From assembly GCA_027335345.1 (NCBI GenBank), contig DAHWOF010000069.1:1-43127 (forward strand): a stretch of DNA of 43,127 nt. Reading direction: 5' to 3'. Below are positions 34,831 through 42,917 of the stretch, piece by piece. Origin of the DNA: Granulicella sp. (GTDB lineage: Bacteria; Acidobacteriota; Terriglobia; Terriglobales; Acidobacteriaceae). Every line of letters begins with the position of its first letter. The first letter of the stretch is position 1. The notes beneath the pieces are model-generated. The model was not told the origin of the DNA, ran no database searches, and was given only the letters and a program-made list of their open reading frames with translations. A program made the position numbers and the translations under genes.

Positions 34831-36441
34831 TCAGCGCAGTCCCAGGATGGAGCCGCGGCTGGGAGGCGGATTCCTGTCTGACTTTTCCTCGGCGCCAGAC
34901 TTGGCCGGCACGGATGGCTCTGGCGAAGCGGTGGCGTCGTTGCGCTGCTCCAGACGCGGTTCGAACTTGCGAATTTGATCGGCGATCTGCTGGAACTCGC
35001 TCGGCTTAGCCGAGTCAGCCTCTGCTCCGGGGTGGACGAGGAGCGAAGATTGGCGATCCGCAGCCGGTGCGGCGACCACGACGGTCTTGGCGTTGAGAAA
35101 CTCGCGCATGCCCTCGGCGGCAAGCTCGCGTCCGTATCCGGACCGCTTGATTCCGCCAAACGGAAGACGTGGATCGCTGGCCACGGCAGTATTGAAGAAG
35201 ACCGCTCCACACTGGAGTTGAATGGAGAATCGCCTCTGCTCCTCCGAGTCGTTGGTCCAGACGCTGGCGGCCAAGCCGAAGGGCGTGTCGTTGGCCAGCG
35301 CAATTGCTTCGTCGATGGAACCGACCCGGAACAGCATGGCGACCGGGCCGAAGACCTCCTCCTGCGTGATGGGGGCATTGCGCATGATGCCTGCGATTAC
35401 GGTGGGTTGAAAGTAGTTCCCAAAACGGCCGTCTTCCACGTGGGCGCGCGACCCGCCCGCGAGCACGCGACCGCCGGACTCTCGGGCACGTGTGACCTGA
35501 TCCAGAAGCTCTTCGACGATCTGCTGAGTGGCCAGCGGACCGACGTCGGTGGTTTCCAGCATGGGATTACCCACAGTGAGCGCTTTCATGCCGGCCACGA
35601 AGCGCTGCTCGAACTCGGGATAGATGCTCTCATGCACGATGAAACGCTTGGCGGCGATGCAGCTCTGGCCGTTGTTGATGCAGCGGGCCTTGACCGCAGT
35701 GGAGATCGCGGTGTCCAGATCGGCGGAGGGAAGAACGATGAACGGATCCGACCCGCCCAGTTCGAGGACGGTCTTCTTGATCAGCCAGCCGGCCTGTGCG
35801 GCGACGGCGCGACCGGCGGCCTCCGAGCCGGTGACGGTGACGGCGGCGACACGCTCGTCGGAGAGCAGAGTTTCTACCTGGCGGGCCTCGATGAGCAGGG
35901 TCTGGAAGACGCCGCGGGGGAATCCGGCGCGGCGGACCAAGGCCTCAATCGCGAGGGCGCACTGGGGAACATTGGAGGCGTGCTTGAGCAAGCCTACATT
36001 GCCGGCCATCAGCGCCGGGGCAAGAAAGCGAAAAACCTGCCAGAGAGGAAAGTTCCATGGCATCACGGCCAGTACCACGCCCAGAGGATCGTAGCGTACG
36101 TAACTCTCCTGGTGCTCGGTCGGGATTCGCTCCGGAGTCAGGATACGAGCCGCGTTCTCAGCGTAATAACGGCAGGCGGAGACGCACTTGGCGACTTCGG
36201 CGCGGGCCGAGACCAATGTCTTGCCCATCTCCGATGTCATCATCGTCGCCAGTTCTTCACTGTCGGTCTCGACGATCGCAGCCAGACGGCGCATCCAGAA
36301 GATGCGCTGCTCCAGAGACTCGCGTGGATAGGTCTTGGCCGCGCTCGCGGCCAGGGCCAGCTTGACGTTGATGGCTTCAGAGCTGAGGGGATCAAAGCTG
36401 CGCAGAAGTTTTCCGTTGGCCGGATTGATGGACTGGATCAT
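34831..36441 (-). CDS. NAD(P)-dependent aldehyde dehydrogenase (succinate-semialdehyde dehydrogenase-like) with C-terminal extension
   Basis: This 536-residue protein opens with [10 protein letters not shown], as in short succinate-semialdehyde dehydrogenases of the Sad/GabD1 type. The oxyanion Asn130 is in MPWNFP, the general base Glu227 in LELGGSDPF and the catalytic Cys261 in [12 protein letters not shown]. The [14 protein letters not shown] segment follows near the C-terminus. It oxidises an aldehyde, most likely succinate semialdehyde, to the acid. The catalytic core ends near residue 457, but 79 more residues rich in Pro, Ser, Glu and Lys follow, which is not typical. ATG 36441 is chosen because homology begins there; the frame is open to 36561, but that part is low in family-like character. 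Confidence 0.9.
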   Translation of the reverse strand: MIQSINPANGKLLRSFDPLSSEAINVKLALAASAAKTYPRESLEQRIFWMRRLAAIVETDSEELATMMTSEMGKTLVSARAEVAKCVSACRYYAENAARILTPERIPTEHQESYVRYDPLGVVLAVMPWNFPLWQVFRFLAPALMAGNVGLLKHASNVPQCALAIEALVRRAGFPRGVFQTLLIEARQVETLLSDERVAAVTVTGSEAAGRAVAAQAGWLIKKTVLELGGSDPFIVLPSADLDTAISTAVKARCINNGQSCIAAKRFIVHESIYPEFEQRFVAGMKALTVGNPMLETTDVGPLATQQIVEELLDQVTRARESGGRVLAGGSRAHVEDGRFGNYFQPTVIAGIMRNAPITQEEVFGPVAMLFRVGSIDEAIALANDTPFGLAASVWTNDSEEQRRFSIQLQCGAVFFNTAVASDPRLPFGGIKRSGYGRELAAEGMREFLNAKTVVVAAPAADRQSSLLVHPGAEADSAKPSEFQQIADQIRKFEPRLEQRNDATASPEPSVPAKSGAEEKSDRNPPPSRGSILGLR

Positions 36442-36810
36442 AGGGCGGTCCGTAGCATGGCGCGTCGAGTGAGGTGACTTGAGTTGAGGGGTGGAAGGAT
36501 TTTGGAACTCTCCCCGCCCCTCGCCGGTTCTCTTCCGCGGTTGTGAGTAGTGTAGCTGCATCGTGGCCTCAGGGCTACGTCTCTCGCGCGGAGGGCCGGC
36601 CTTGTGCGTTATTCGCTGGCCGGCCCAGGCCAGGAAGGCGCCGGAACGCCGAGCGAGTCGGGTCGATTCCCGGGCTTAGACGGCTTGGGATGCGGACGTA
36701 GGTGAAGAAGCGTTGCTACTTTTTGCGGGTCTCTCCAGATTTTGGCGGCGAGGCTGCGTAGCGGTACTGTGAGCAGCATACTGGAAATGCCGAAGCCTGA
36801 GCTTAAATGC
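36442..36810. other. Spacer with repeat copy and inverted repeat
   Basis: No gene is recognised. It contains a 9-bp inverted repeat, GGGCCGGCC at 36593-36601 and GGCCGGCCC at 36618-36626, that could end transcription of the upstream minus-strand gene. It also holds the left copy of the 30-bp direct repeat (36681-36710). Confidence 0.5.
36681..36710. repeat. Left copy of a 30-bp direct repeat
   Basis: This copy matches 37954-37983 at 28 of 30 positions in the same orientation. Read on the minus strand it would encode LLHLRPHPKP, almost the last ten residues of the amidohydrolase at 37951-39210, so it is an out-of-place copy of that gene's 3' end. Confidence 0.8.
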
Positions 36811-37788
36811 CTACCTCCACGGCGCCAGCTCAGACACTGGTACGCTCTCGTCGACCGAAATCATCTTGCTGCCCTCTGTTGTGGTTGTTTCGTAGTCGCC
36901 CATTATGTGGAGCTCGGAAAAAGGGACGGCTTGCTCCCCCGCGCTCTTCGGCAGAGCCGCGATCAAGAGGGGAACAGACTGCCCCGCCGAGATGAGCCGA
37001 CAGAGGATGTCGTAATGATCCCTCAGGGGATTAGTCTTGTTCATCTGATCACTCATAAACGGAGAAAGGTCGGCTCTGCTCCCGTCTGCGCCGCGCATCA
37101 GGATTGGTGGAAGCGTGGGGAGTCTCGGTCGGCTGATCACGCACCCTTCCGGTTCTGGATCAGCTTGGACCATGTCTGCCAACATCCCCGGCGTGTCTGC
37201 GGTTGAAATGGTCAGGCTGAGGTCTCGGATTGGCTCTTTAGCTTGGGAAGCGATGGTCAGCCGGACCTCCACATATTCCTTGTACCACTTAATTCCATAG
37301 TGTTCCCCGCTTGGATATGCGATTCCTGGCAACTTCGCGTTAAATGCCAGCTCCGAGCGCATGTGTTCAATACGCCACTGCTCTAAGAGCCGAGGGGCTG
37401 CCGCGTAGACGAAAACGCAAAAGATCACCCCAATGATAGAAGCCTTCTTTGCTGTCCCGTAGGCCGCTGTCCAAAGCGAGTTCCAAACGAAGTAGGAGAA
37501 CACAGCGCACAGGACCAACGGCCCTGCTGCGTTCACCCAGAAGATTCGCGGGAGAACGGTAAAAGCCAGACCCACGCCGAGCAACAAGACGCCGAGGGAG
37601 TTCGAGAGGTCGAGTGGCTGTCGCTGTTCGCTCCTTGTTGCGTCGCCGAGGTCCCCTGGAGCAGTACGCCTCTCTCGCTGTCCCGCGGCCGCTCGGCTCC
37701 GCTGCCCGAGCTCTGAGCGCAATCGCAGGCTCCCGGCCCGTGCCTTCCGCTGCTCCTTGAGTGGTTCTCCTCGACCGCCCTTGCGCAT
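36811..37788 (-). CDS. Hypothetical membrane protein in an atypical segment
   Basis: This protein has about 325 residues counted from ATG 37788 (another ATG lies at 37797; the open frame reaches 37908). A basic, charged N-terminal part (about 60 residues) precedes two or three hydrophobic segments (about 62-83, 85-105 and 114-130). A C-terminal hydrophilic domain with no recognised motif follows. I do not know the family. The segment is less GC-rich than its neighbours: bases 37021-37080 contain 29 G/C of 60, against 38 of 60 at 38101-38160. It lies between two near-identical 30-bp repeats, so acquisition by insertion is plausible. No clear ribosome site decides the start. Confidence 0.6.
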   Translation of the reverse strand: MRKGGRGEPLKEQRKARAGSLRLRSELGQRSRAAAGQRERRTAPGDLGDATRSEQRQPLDLSNSLGVLLLGVGLAFTVLPRIFWVNAAGPLVLCAVFSYFVWNSLWTAAYGTAKKASIIGVIFCVFVYAAAPRLLEQWRIEHMRSELAFNAKLPGIAYPSGEHYGIKWYKEYVEVRLTIASQAKEPIRDLSLTISTADTPGMLADMVQADPEPEGCVISRPRLPTLPPILMRGADGSRADLSPFMSDQMNKTNPLRDHYDILCRLISAGQSVPLLIAALPKSAGEQAVPFSELHIMGDYETTTTEGSKMISVDESVPVSELAPWR

Positions 37789-37950
37789 ACTCACCATGTT
37801 TTCACCGGCAAGCACATTGCGTCCAGGTGGTGATCGCGTGTCTGGCCGCAGGGGGTGGATGCGTCCCGCTGGCGCTAGGGCAGGCGCAGGCGGGCCTTGT
37901 TCGGGCACTGGACACGAGTGCGGGCTCGCGTCCGGTCCCGCCGTGGGCCG

Positions 37951-39210
37951 CTACGGCTTGGGATGCGGATGGAGGTGAAGAAGTAGGTTGAGCAGGGTGG
38001 CCAGGGCTGCCTCCACATCCTGGCAGCGGAGATCTTCGCTGGACGGGTGGAAGAGTTCCACCGGAGAGCGCAGGAAGAGCATCGCCGTGGGCACGGCAGC
38101 GGCCAGGATCATGGCGTTATGCCCGGCTCTGGAGAAGATGGGCTGAGCATCGTAGCCGGCGCGCTCGGCGGCCCGGTGGAGTTTGAGCGTGAGATCACGG
38201 TCCATCGGCACGGCGCGCTGCTCGGACTGCACCGTGGCGTGAACTCGCACTCCCCGCAGCGAGCCGGCAGCCTCCGCCTTGGTGAGCAGATGAGCCACGG
38301 CTGCGTGGCGCGACTCGTCCTTGGGGTGCCGCACTTCCAATGTTGCCTGGACAGTCCCAGGAGTAACGTTGCCGGCGGCTGGCAGCGTATACACTCGGTC
38401 GACAGTGGCCACCAGTTGGGTGTAGTTGGCTGCGTAGTGCTCCACCTCCACGATCCACTGTGCGGCCGCGGCCAGAGCATCGCTGCGCAAGGACATGGGA
38501 GTCGTCCCAGCGTGGTTGGCATGCCCCTGAAAGGTGAGCTCCAGGCGCGAGACGCCTACGATGGACTCCACAACGGCCAGGGCGGAGTCACTGTTTTCCA
38601 GCGCCGGACCTGGTCCGATCCGAGTCTCGATGGCAGCGAAGGTGCGGGGCGCGAGCGGGCAAGTGATGGGGATGCGTTCGGGGTCAAACCCAAAGGCGTG
38701 TATGGCATCTGCGACCGAGACTCCGTTGCGATCAGTGCGGGCCAGATGCTCGGCCGTGAGCTGGCCCGTGACGGCCAGAGACGAGAGGAAGGGAAGGCCG
38801 AAGCGCACGCCCTCTTCCTCGGAGAAGGCGATGATCTCGATGTGGAAGGGCAGCGGGGTGGCGCCCAGTTGCTCGATGGCCGCAATGGCCAGAGGGACGC
38901 CCAGCGGGCCATCGAGGGGGCCGGCATTCGCGGCCGTATCGATGTGCGAGAACAGGACCAGGGTGGGAGCGTCGTCGTGGGGACAGCGGCGTGTGGCCCG
39001 CAGATTGCCGAAATCATCGCAGTGAGCGGTCAGGCCGGCTTGGCGAATCCACCAGCCGATCAGGGTCTGGGCGTCGCGGGCCGCGGGGGAGAGAAAGAGG
39101 CGTGTTGTTTCGCCTGTCACATCCGTGATACTGGCTAACTCGCGACAGCGATTCAGTGCCGTTGCGGCACGCGCAGCCAAGGACTCGGATGCGGAGGAAG
39201 CTTGACTCAT
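37951..39210 (-). CDS. M20-family amidohydrolase (allantoate / N-carbamoyl amino-acid hydrolase type)
   Basis: This cytoplasmic metallohydrolase of 419 residues has metal-binding His89 and Asp91 in FSHIDTAANAGPLDG, with Asp100 the bridging position. Catalytic/metal Glu131 and Glu132 are in FSEEEGVRFG, the dimer-face HANHAGTTPM follows in the middle, and a late His lies in SRAGHNAM (most relatives have GHDA there). It belongs to the AllC/N-carbamoyl-L-amino-acid hydrolase group, releasing ammonia or carbamate from ureido compounds such as allantoate. The divergent neighbour is a guanine deaminase, which favours a purine-degradation role. ATG 39210 is used; the longer frame to 39348 lacks family sequence. 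Its last ten codons are the right copy of the 30-bp repeat. Confidence 0.87.
   Translation of the reverse strand: MSQASSASESLAARAATALNRCRELASITDVTGETTRLFLSPAARDAQTLIGWWIRQAGLTAHCDDFGNLRATRRCPHDDAPTLVLFSHIDTAANAGPLDGPLGVPLAIAAIEQLGATPLPFHIEIIAFSEEEGVRFGLPFLSSLAVTGQLTAEHLARTDRNGVSVADAIHAFGFDPERIPITCPLAPRTFAAIETRIGPGPALENSDSALAVVESIVGVSRLELTFQGHANHAGTTPMSLRSDALAAAAQWIVEVEHYAANYTQLVATVDRVYTLPAAGNVTPGTVQATLEVRHPKDESRHAAVAHLLTKAEAAGSLRGVRVHATVQSEQRAVPMDRDLTLKLHRAAERAGYDAQPIFSRAGHNAMILAAAVPTAMLFLRSPVELFHPSSEDLRCQDVEAALATLLNLLLHLHPHPKP
37954..37983. repeat. Right copy of a 30-bp direct repeat (3' end of the amidohydrolase gene)
   Basis: This copy equals the final ten sense codons of the amidohydrolase gene (LLHLHPHPKP), ending just before its TAG stop. 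With 36681-36710 it brackets about 1.24 kb holding the orphan membrane-protein gene. Confidence 0.8.
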
Positions 39211-39500
39211 GAGAGACCATTCTACGTCGGCCTTCGTCGCCGCGGGCTGCAGTAGAAGCCCCGGCTCTGCGCCGGACGGAATGGGTGGCGGCGGACCGGG
39301 CAGAGTCACCGCGCTACCTGTGCCGGCGAGCCGTAGCGGAAGCCGCAACCGGATCCGGCGCTACGGGTACGCCCGAACTGCGGCTAGCATGTACCATGAT
39401 GCAGAATCGAGCAAAATAGAGAGTGCGGTGCAAGCGGAGCGTGAAGTGCGCATGGCAGGGGCAGCCCTGTCTGCGGCGCGCTGGATCCGCTGGAGGCAGG

Positions 39501-40010
39501 ATGCAGAAACATATGGAGTTGCAAGCCGGCTCGCCCTCCCAGGGCGACCCTCGGTTCATGCGCCAGGCCATTGCCTTGGCTATCGGGAGCGTTGCTGGCG
39601 GGCTCGGCGGACCGTTTGGGGCTGTGGTGGTCAGGGACGGTCAAGTGATCGCCACCGGGGTCAATCAGGTGACCGCGACCAGGGACCCAACGGCGCATGC
39701 CGAGGTGATGGCGATTCGCTCTGCCTGCCGGAACCTGGGAGACTTCCGGTTGGAGGGATGCGATCTCTACACCAGTTGCGAGCCCTGCCCAATGTGCCTG
39801 GCCGCCATCTACTGGGCGCGTTGCCGGTCCGTCTTCTACGGCAGCACTGCCGAGGATGCTGCCGGAGCCGGGTTTGATGACTCGTTTCTGTATCAGGAGA
39901 TCAGAAGATCCATCTCCGAACGCAGCCTGCCGATGGTGCAGATGCTTGCGGAGGAGGCGCAGGCCAGCTTTGCGGCCTGGCGCGAAGCGCCTGGCAAGGT
40001 GCTCTATTAG
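39501..40010 (+). CDS. guaD: Guanine deaminase / nucleoside deaminase family protein
   Basis: This 169-residue zinc enzyme of the cytidine/deoxycytidylate deaminase fold has the zinc and proton-shuttle motif HAE (His66, Glu68) and PCPMC (Cys96, Cys99). The segments GGPFGAVVVRDG, FRLEGCDLYTSCEPC and GFDDSFLYQEI are close to Bacillus-type GuaD, which converts guanine to xanthine. GGAGG lies 4 bases before ATG 39501. It diverges from the allantoate-amidohydrolase-like gene, with a 290-bp shared upstream region, consistent with nitrogen recovery from purines. A 15-bp sequence at its 3' end is repeated 30 bp downstream. Confidence 0.88.
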   Translation: MQKHMELQAGSPSQGDPRFMRQAIALAIGSVAGGLGGPFGAVVVRDGQVIATGVNQVTATRDPTAHAEVMAIRSACRNLGDFRLEGCDLYTSCEPCPMCLAAIYWARCRSVFYGSTAEDAAGAGFDDSFLYQEIRRSISERSLPMVQMLAEEAQASFAAWREAPGKVLY

Positions 40011-40029
40011 GGCAAAGCGCCTGGCAAGG
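39985..40029. repeat. 15-bp direct repeat at the end of guaD
   Basis: AAGCGCCTGGCAAGG occurs at 39985-39999, inside the last codons of the deaminase gene, and again at 40015-40029 just after its stop. It looks like a small tandem duplication. No function is evident. Confidence 0.7.
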
Positions 40030-40112
40030 AGATGGATCCCTGCCGGGCGCACAGACAGAGTGTTGAGCGTTGTAAGACAGATGCAAGGGATCGCCCCTTG
40101 GAGGAGTTTACT

Positions 40113-41378
40113 GTGAGAGTTGGTCTGCTCGGTTTTGGAACCGTGGGTAGTTCGTTTGCGGAGGTGCTCGCGGCGCAGGAAGGCGCCGGCGTGCGAATCA
40201 CCCGCATCTTCAATCGTGGCGTGGAGCGCAAGCGGAGCCATGAGAGGGCGCGGTTTGTCCCCGCAGAGGCGGTATGGACCGAGCGTGTGGAGGATGTGCT
40301 GGAAGCTGCGGATGTGGACGTTGTGGTGGAGTTGTTGGGCGGTCTGGGTCCGGTGGAGAACTGGCTGCGAGCAGCGCTGCTTGCAGGGCGGCACGTGGTG
40401 ACGGCGAACAAGCAACTGATCGCCTATCGCGGGGCAGATCTGTTTGCCTTGGCCGCGGAAAAGGGGGTTCAACTGCTTTATGGAGCGGCGGTGGCCGGCG
40501 GCGTGCCAGTGATCCCTGGAGTGGCGCAGGGGCTCAGCGGCGACCGGTTGACCCGAATCAGTGGCATCCTCAACGGAACCTGCAACTTCATCCTCAGCTC
40601 CATGGAGAGCGGGGCGGAGTATCAAGAGGTGCTCGACCGGGCGCAGGCGGCCGGTTATGCGGAGGCCGATCCTTCCGCGGATGTGGATGGCTTGGATGCC
40701 CGAGCCAAGCTCTGCATCCTGGCCCGGCTTGCGCTGCACGCGGAGATCGATCCGGAGCAGATTCCGGCGGAGACGATCGCCTCCATTTCGGCGGTGGATT
40801 TTGCCTATGCCCGGGAGCTGGGGTGTACCCTGCGCCAGGTGAGCCGGGCAGAGCTGCTGGATGGCATGGTGAGCGCCGGCGTGGGGCCGATGCTCGTGCC
40901 GAGATCCTCTCCCATCGCCTGGTCGCACGGGACAAGGAACATGGTGGTGACCAGCGGCCGTTTTGGCGGCGATGTGGTCTTCAGCGGGCATGGTGCGGGC
41001 GGTCATCCCACTGCGGTTGCCGTGCTCAGTGACGTGCGCGCGATTGCGGAGAACAGTGCCCAGGTGCGGCTGCCGGCTCGTCGGATGAAGGTGGTGGGCG
41101 ATGCGGTGGCGCCGCACTATCTGCGCTTTGTGGTTGCCGATGAACCGGGCATCGTCGCGGCGATCGCCGGAGTGCTGGCGCGGCACCAGGTGAATATCGA
41201 CTCGCTGCTGCAACATCGGGGGTACCCGGCAGAGCGCCTGCCGTTCGTGATCACCACCGAACCATGTCTCAGCTCGAAGGTCGGGCGCGCGGTGGCGGAG
41301 ATGGCGGCGCTGCCGTTTATGGTCCAGCCGCCGCTGTGCCTGCAGATGCTGGTGGCCGACGATCCAGAGACGGTCTAG
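40113..41378 (+). CDS. hom: Homoserine dehydrogenase
   Basis: This 421-residue enzyme reduces aspartate semialdehyde to homoserine, the branch point to threonine and methionine. The NAD(P) motif is GFGTVG (7-12). TANKQLIAYRG, the homoserine-binding GILNGTCNFIL and the catalytic region DVDGLDARAKLCILA follow. A C-terminal ACT domain (about 340-415) probably gives threonine feedback control. Start: GTG 40113 is preceded by GGAGGAG at 6-7 bases and leads directly into the Rossmann motif. The ATG frame from 40032 would add 27 residues with no family match. It faces the moeB gene, the two ends being only 60 bp apart. Confidence 0.93.
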   Translation: MRVGLLGFGTVGSSFAEVLAAQEGAGVRITRIFNRGVERKRSHERARFVPAEAVWTERVEDVLEAADVDVVVELLGGLGPVENWLRAALLAGRHVVTANKQLIAYRGADLFALAAEKGVQLLYGAAVAGGVPVIPGVAQGLSGDRLTRISGILNGTCNFILSSMESGAEYQEVLDRAQAAGYAEADPSADVDGLDARAKLCILARLALHAEIDPEQIPAETIASISAVDFAYARELGCTLRQVSRAELLDGMVSAGVGPMLVPRSSPIAWSHGTRNMVVTSGRFGGDVVFSGHGAGGHPTAVAVLSDVRAIAENSAQVRLPARRMKVVGDAVAPHYLRFVVADEPGIVAAIAGVLARHQVNIDSLLQHRGYPAERLPFVITTEPCLSSKVGRAVAEMAALPFMVQPPLCLQMLVADDPETV

Positions 41379-41438
41379 ACGCGTGTGCGCGCGGTGTATG
41401 GGGCGTCGAGCTAAAACTGCACGGAACGAGCGAAAAAC

Positions 41439-42656
41439 TCAATATTTGGGCAGAGTTTTGTCGATGCGATCGGCCCAGTCTACGATGCCGCCGGCAAGGT
41501 TGGAGACGTTGGAGAAGCCGTTCGCTCTCAAAATCAAGGCGGCGCGCTGGGACCGGATTCCAGATTTGCAGTGAATCACGATCTCGGTGGTCTTGGGGAA
41601 GGTCAGGCGGTGCAGGTTATCCTCCAGATCTCCAATCGGGATCAGCGGCGCCCCGATGTTCACGATGGCGTACTCATGGGGCTCGCGGACATCCAGGATG
41701 AAGGGTGTGGCGCCCGAGTCCATGCGGGCCTTCAACTGCTCCACGGATATCTGCGGTATCCCATCGACCAGGGGAGGATCAGCCATCCAGTCACCCGAGC
41801 CTGTTTGCGGAGATTCAGCCTCGGTTGCTGTGGACACGCCGCAGAACTGGTCGTAGTCGATTAGCTCCCGGATCTGACGGGTGCCGCAAACCGGGCAATC
41901 GGGGTCCTTGCGTAGCTTCATGGTGCGGAAGTTCATGCCCAACGCATCCACCAGCAGGAGGCGTCCGACGAGCGGTTCGCCGATGCCGAGAATCAGCTTG
42001 ATGACCTCCGTAGCCTGGATGACGCCCACCAGGCCGGGAAGGATGCCCAGGACGCCGCCTTCGGCGCAGGAGGGGACCAGTCCAGGCGGTGGGGGTTCAG
42101 GGTAGAGACAGCGATAGCAGGGGCCGTCCTCGGTGGCGAATACGGAGGCCTGTCCCTCGAAGCGGAAGATGCTTCCGTATGCGTTGGGTTTACCGGCCAG
42201 CACGCAGGCATCATTCACCAGATAGCGGGTCTGGAAGTTGTCGGTGCCGTCGGCGATGACGTCGTAGTCCTGGAAGATCTGCAGCGCGTTGGCGCTGCTG
42301 AGCTTGGTGTTGTGTTTGATGATGCGGGTGTTTTTGTTCAGCCCCTTGAGCGTCTGCTCGGCGGAGTCCACCTTGAGTTGGCCGACGCTGGCCTGGGAGT
42401 GAATCACCTGGCGCTGCAAGTTGCTCTCGTCCACCACATCGAAGTCCACCAGGCCGATGGCGCCTACGCCGGCGGCGGTCAGGTAGAGGGCCAGGGGAGA
42501 TCCGAGACCGCCGGCGCCGACACAGAGGACACGCGCGGCCTTCAACTTCTTCTGGCCCTCCATACCGACTTCAGGCAGGATCAGATGGCGAGAGTAACGG
42601 GCGATCTCTTCGTTGTTCAGCTTGGGGAGGATGGGCTGGTCAACAGTAGCTGGCAT
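41439..42656 (-). CDS. moeB: MoeB/ThiF-type adenylyltransferase fused to rhodanese
   Basis: This 405-residue E1-like enzyme adenylates the C-terminal Gly-Gly of a ubiquitin-like sulfur carrier and can load sulfur through its rhodanese domain. The ATP-binding GAGGLGSP is at 47-54 and the conserved NLQRQVIH at 79-86. The structural zinc pairs are CYRC and CPVC, with a further Cys in DQFCGV. The C-terminal rhodanese domain (about 300-400) has active-site Cys363 in HCKSGIRS. This layout matches MoeZ/MOCS3 proteins, which serve several sulfur pathways beside molybdopterin. AAGGA lies about 7 bases before ATG 42656; the open frame to 42905 is not needed. The sulfur-carrier gene at 42918-43127 is directly upstream on the same strand. 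Confidence 0.92.
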   Translation of the reverse strand: MPATVDQPILPKLNNEEIARYSRHLILPEVGMEGQKKLKAARVLCVGAGGLGSPLALYLTAAGVGAIGLVDFDVVDESNLQRQVIHSQASVGQLKVDSAEQTLKGLNKNTRIIKHNTKLSSANALQIFQDYDVIADGTDNFQTRYLVNDACVLAGKPNAYGSIFRFEGQASVFATEDGPCYRCLYPEPPPPGLVPSCAEGGVLGILPGLVGVIQATEVIKLILGIGEPLVGRLLLVDALGMNFRTMKLRKDPDCPVCGTRQIRELIDYDQFCGVSTATEAESPQTGSGDWMADPPLVDGIPQISVEQLKARMDSGATPFILDVREPHEYAIVNIGAPLIPIGDLEDNLHRLTFPKTTEIVIHCKSGIRSQRAALILRANGFSNVSNLAGGIVDWADRIDKTLPKY

Positions 42657-42917
42657 TCTTGTTTCCTTTATCCATTCACTCTTTAAAGATGCGTCATGCA
42701 CGAGCAAGGATTCCATGCGGTATCCCGGTGGCCTTCTCCACTGCTTGCCCGCGGTCACACCCAGCAGCGGGCTCTCCGTGGGGGAGCCGGGCGAAGGCAG
42801 GATGCCGGCGTCAAGAGAAAATCTCCTCGAAGAGGCCGGCTCAGCGCCCTTGCTCACCGAGACCCAGGCCAGCCAAGCCCCGAGCCCCTCGCGCAGCAAA
42901 AGCATCGCCTCGCGCTG

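Noticed and set aside
36811-37908. Transposase or integrase in the repeat-bracketed segment
   Set aside because: The only gene encodes a membrane protein without DDE, HUH or tyrosine/serine recombinase motifs; terminal inverted repeats are not seen at the segment ends.
39384-41216. 610-residue open frame on the minus strand
   Set aside because: It is antisense to guanine deaminase and homoserine dehydrogenase, both of which have clear catalytic motifs; the product is His/Arg-rich with no family character.
42657-42917. Possible riboswitch between the sulfur-carrier and moeB genes
   Set aside because: The spacer has several GC-rich stems, but I could not match the conserved cores of SAM, TPP, cobalamin or Moco riboswitches. 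The moeB frame is also open through it, but ATG 42656 has the good ribosome site.
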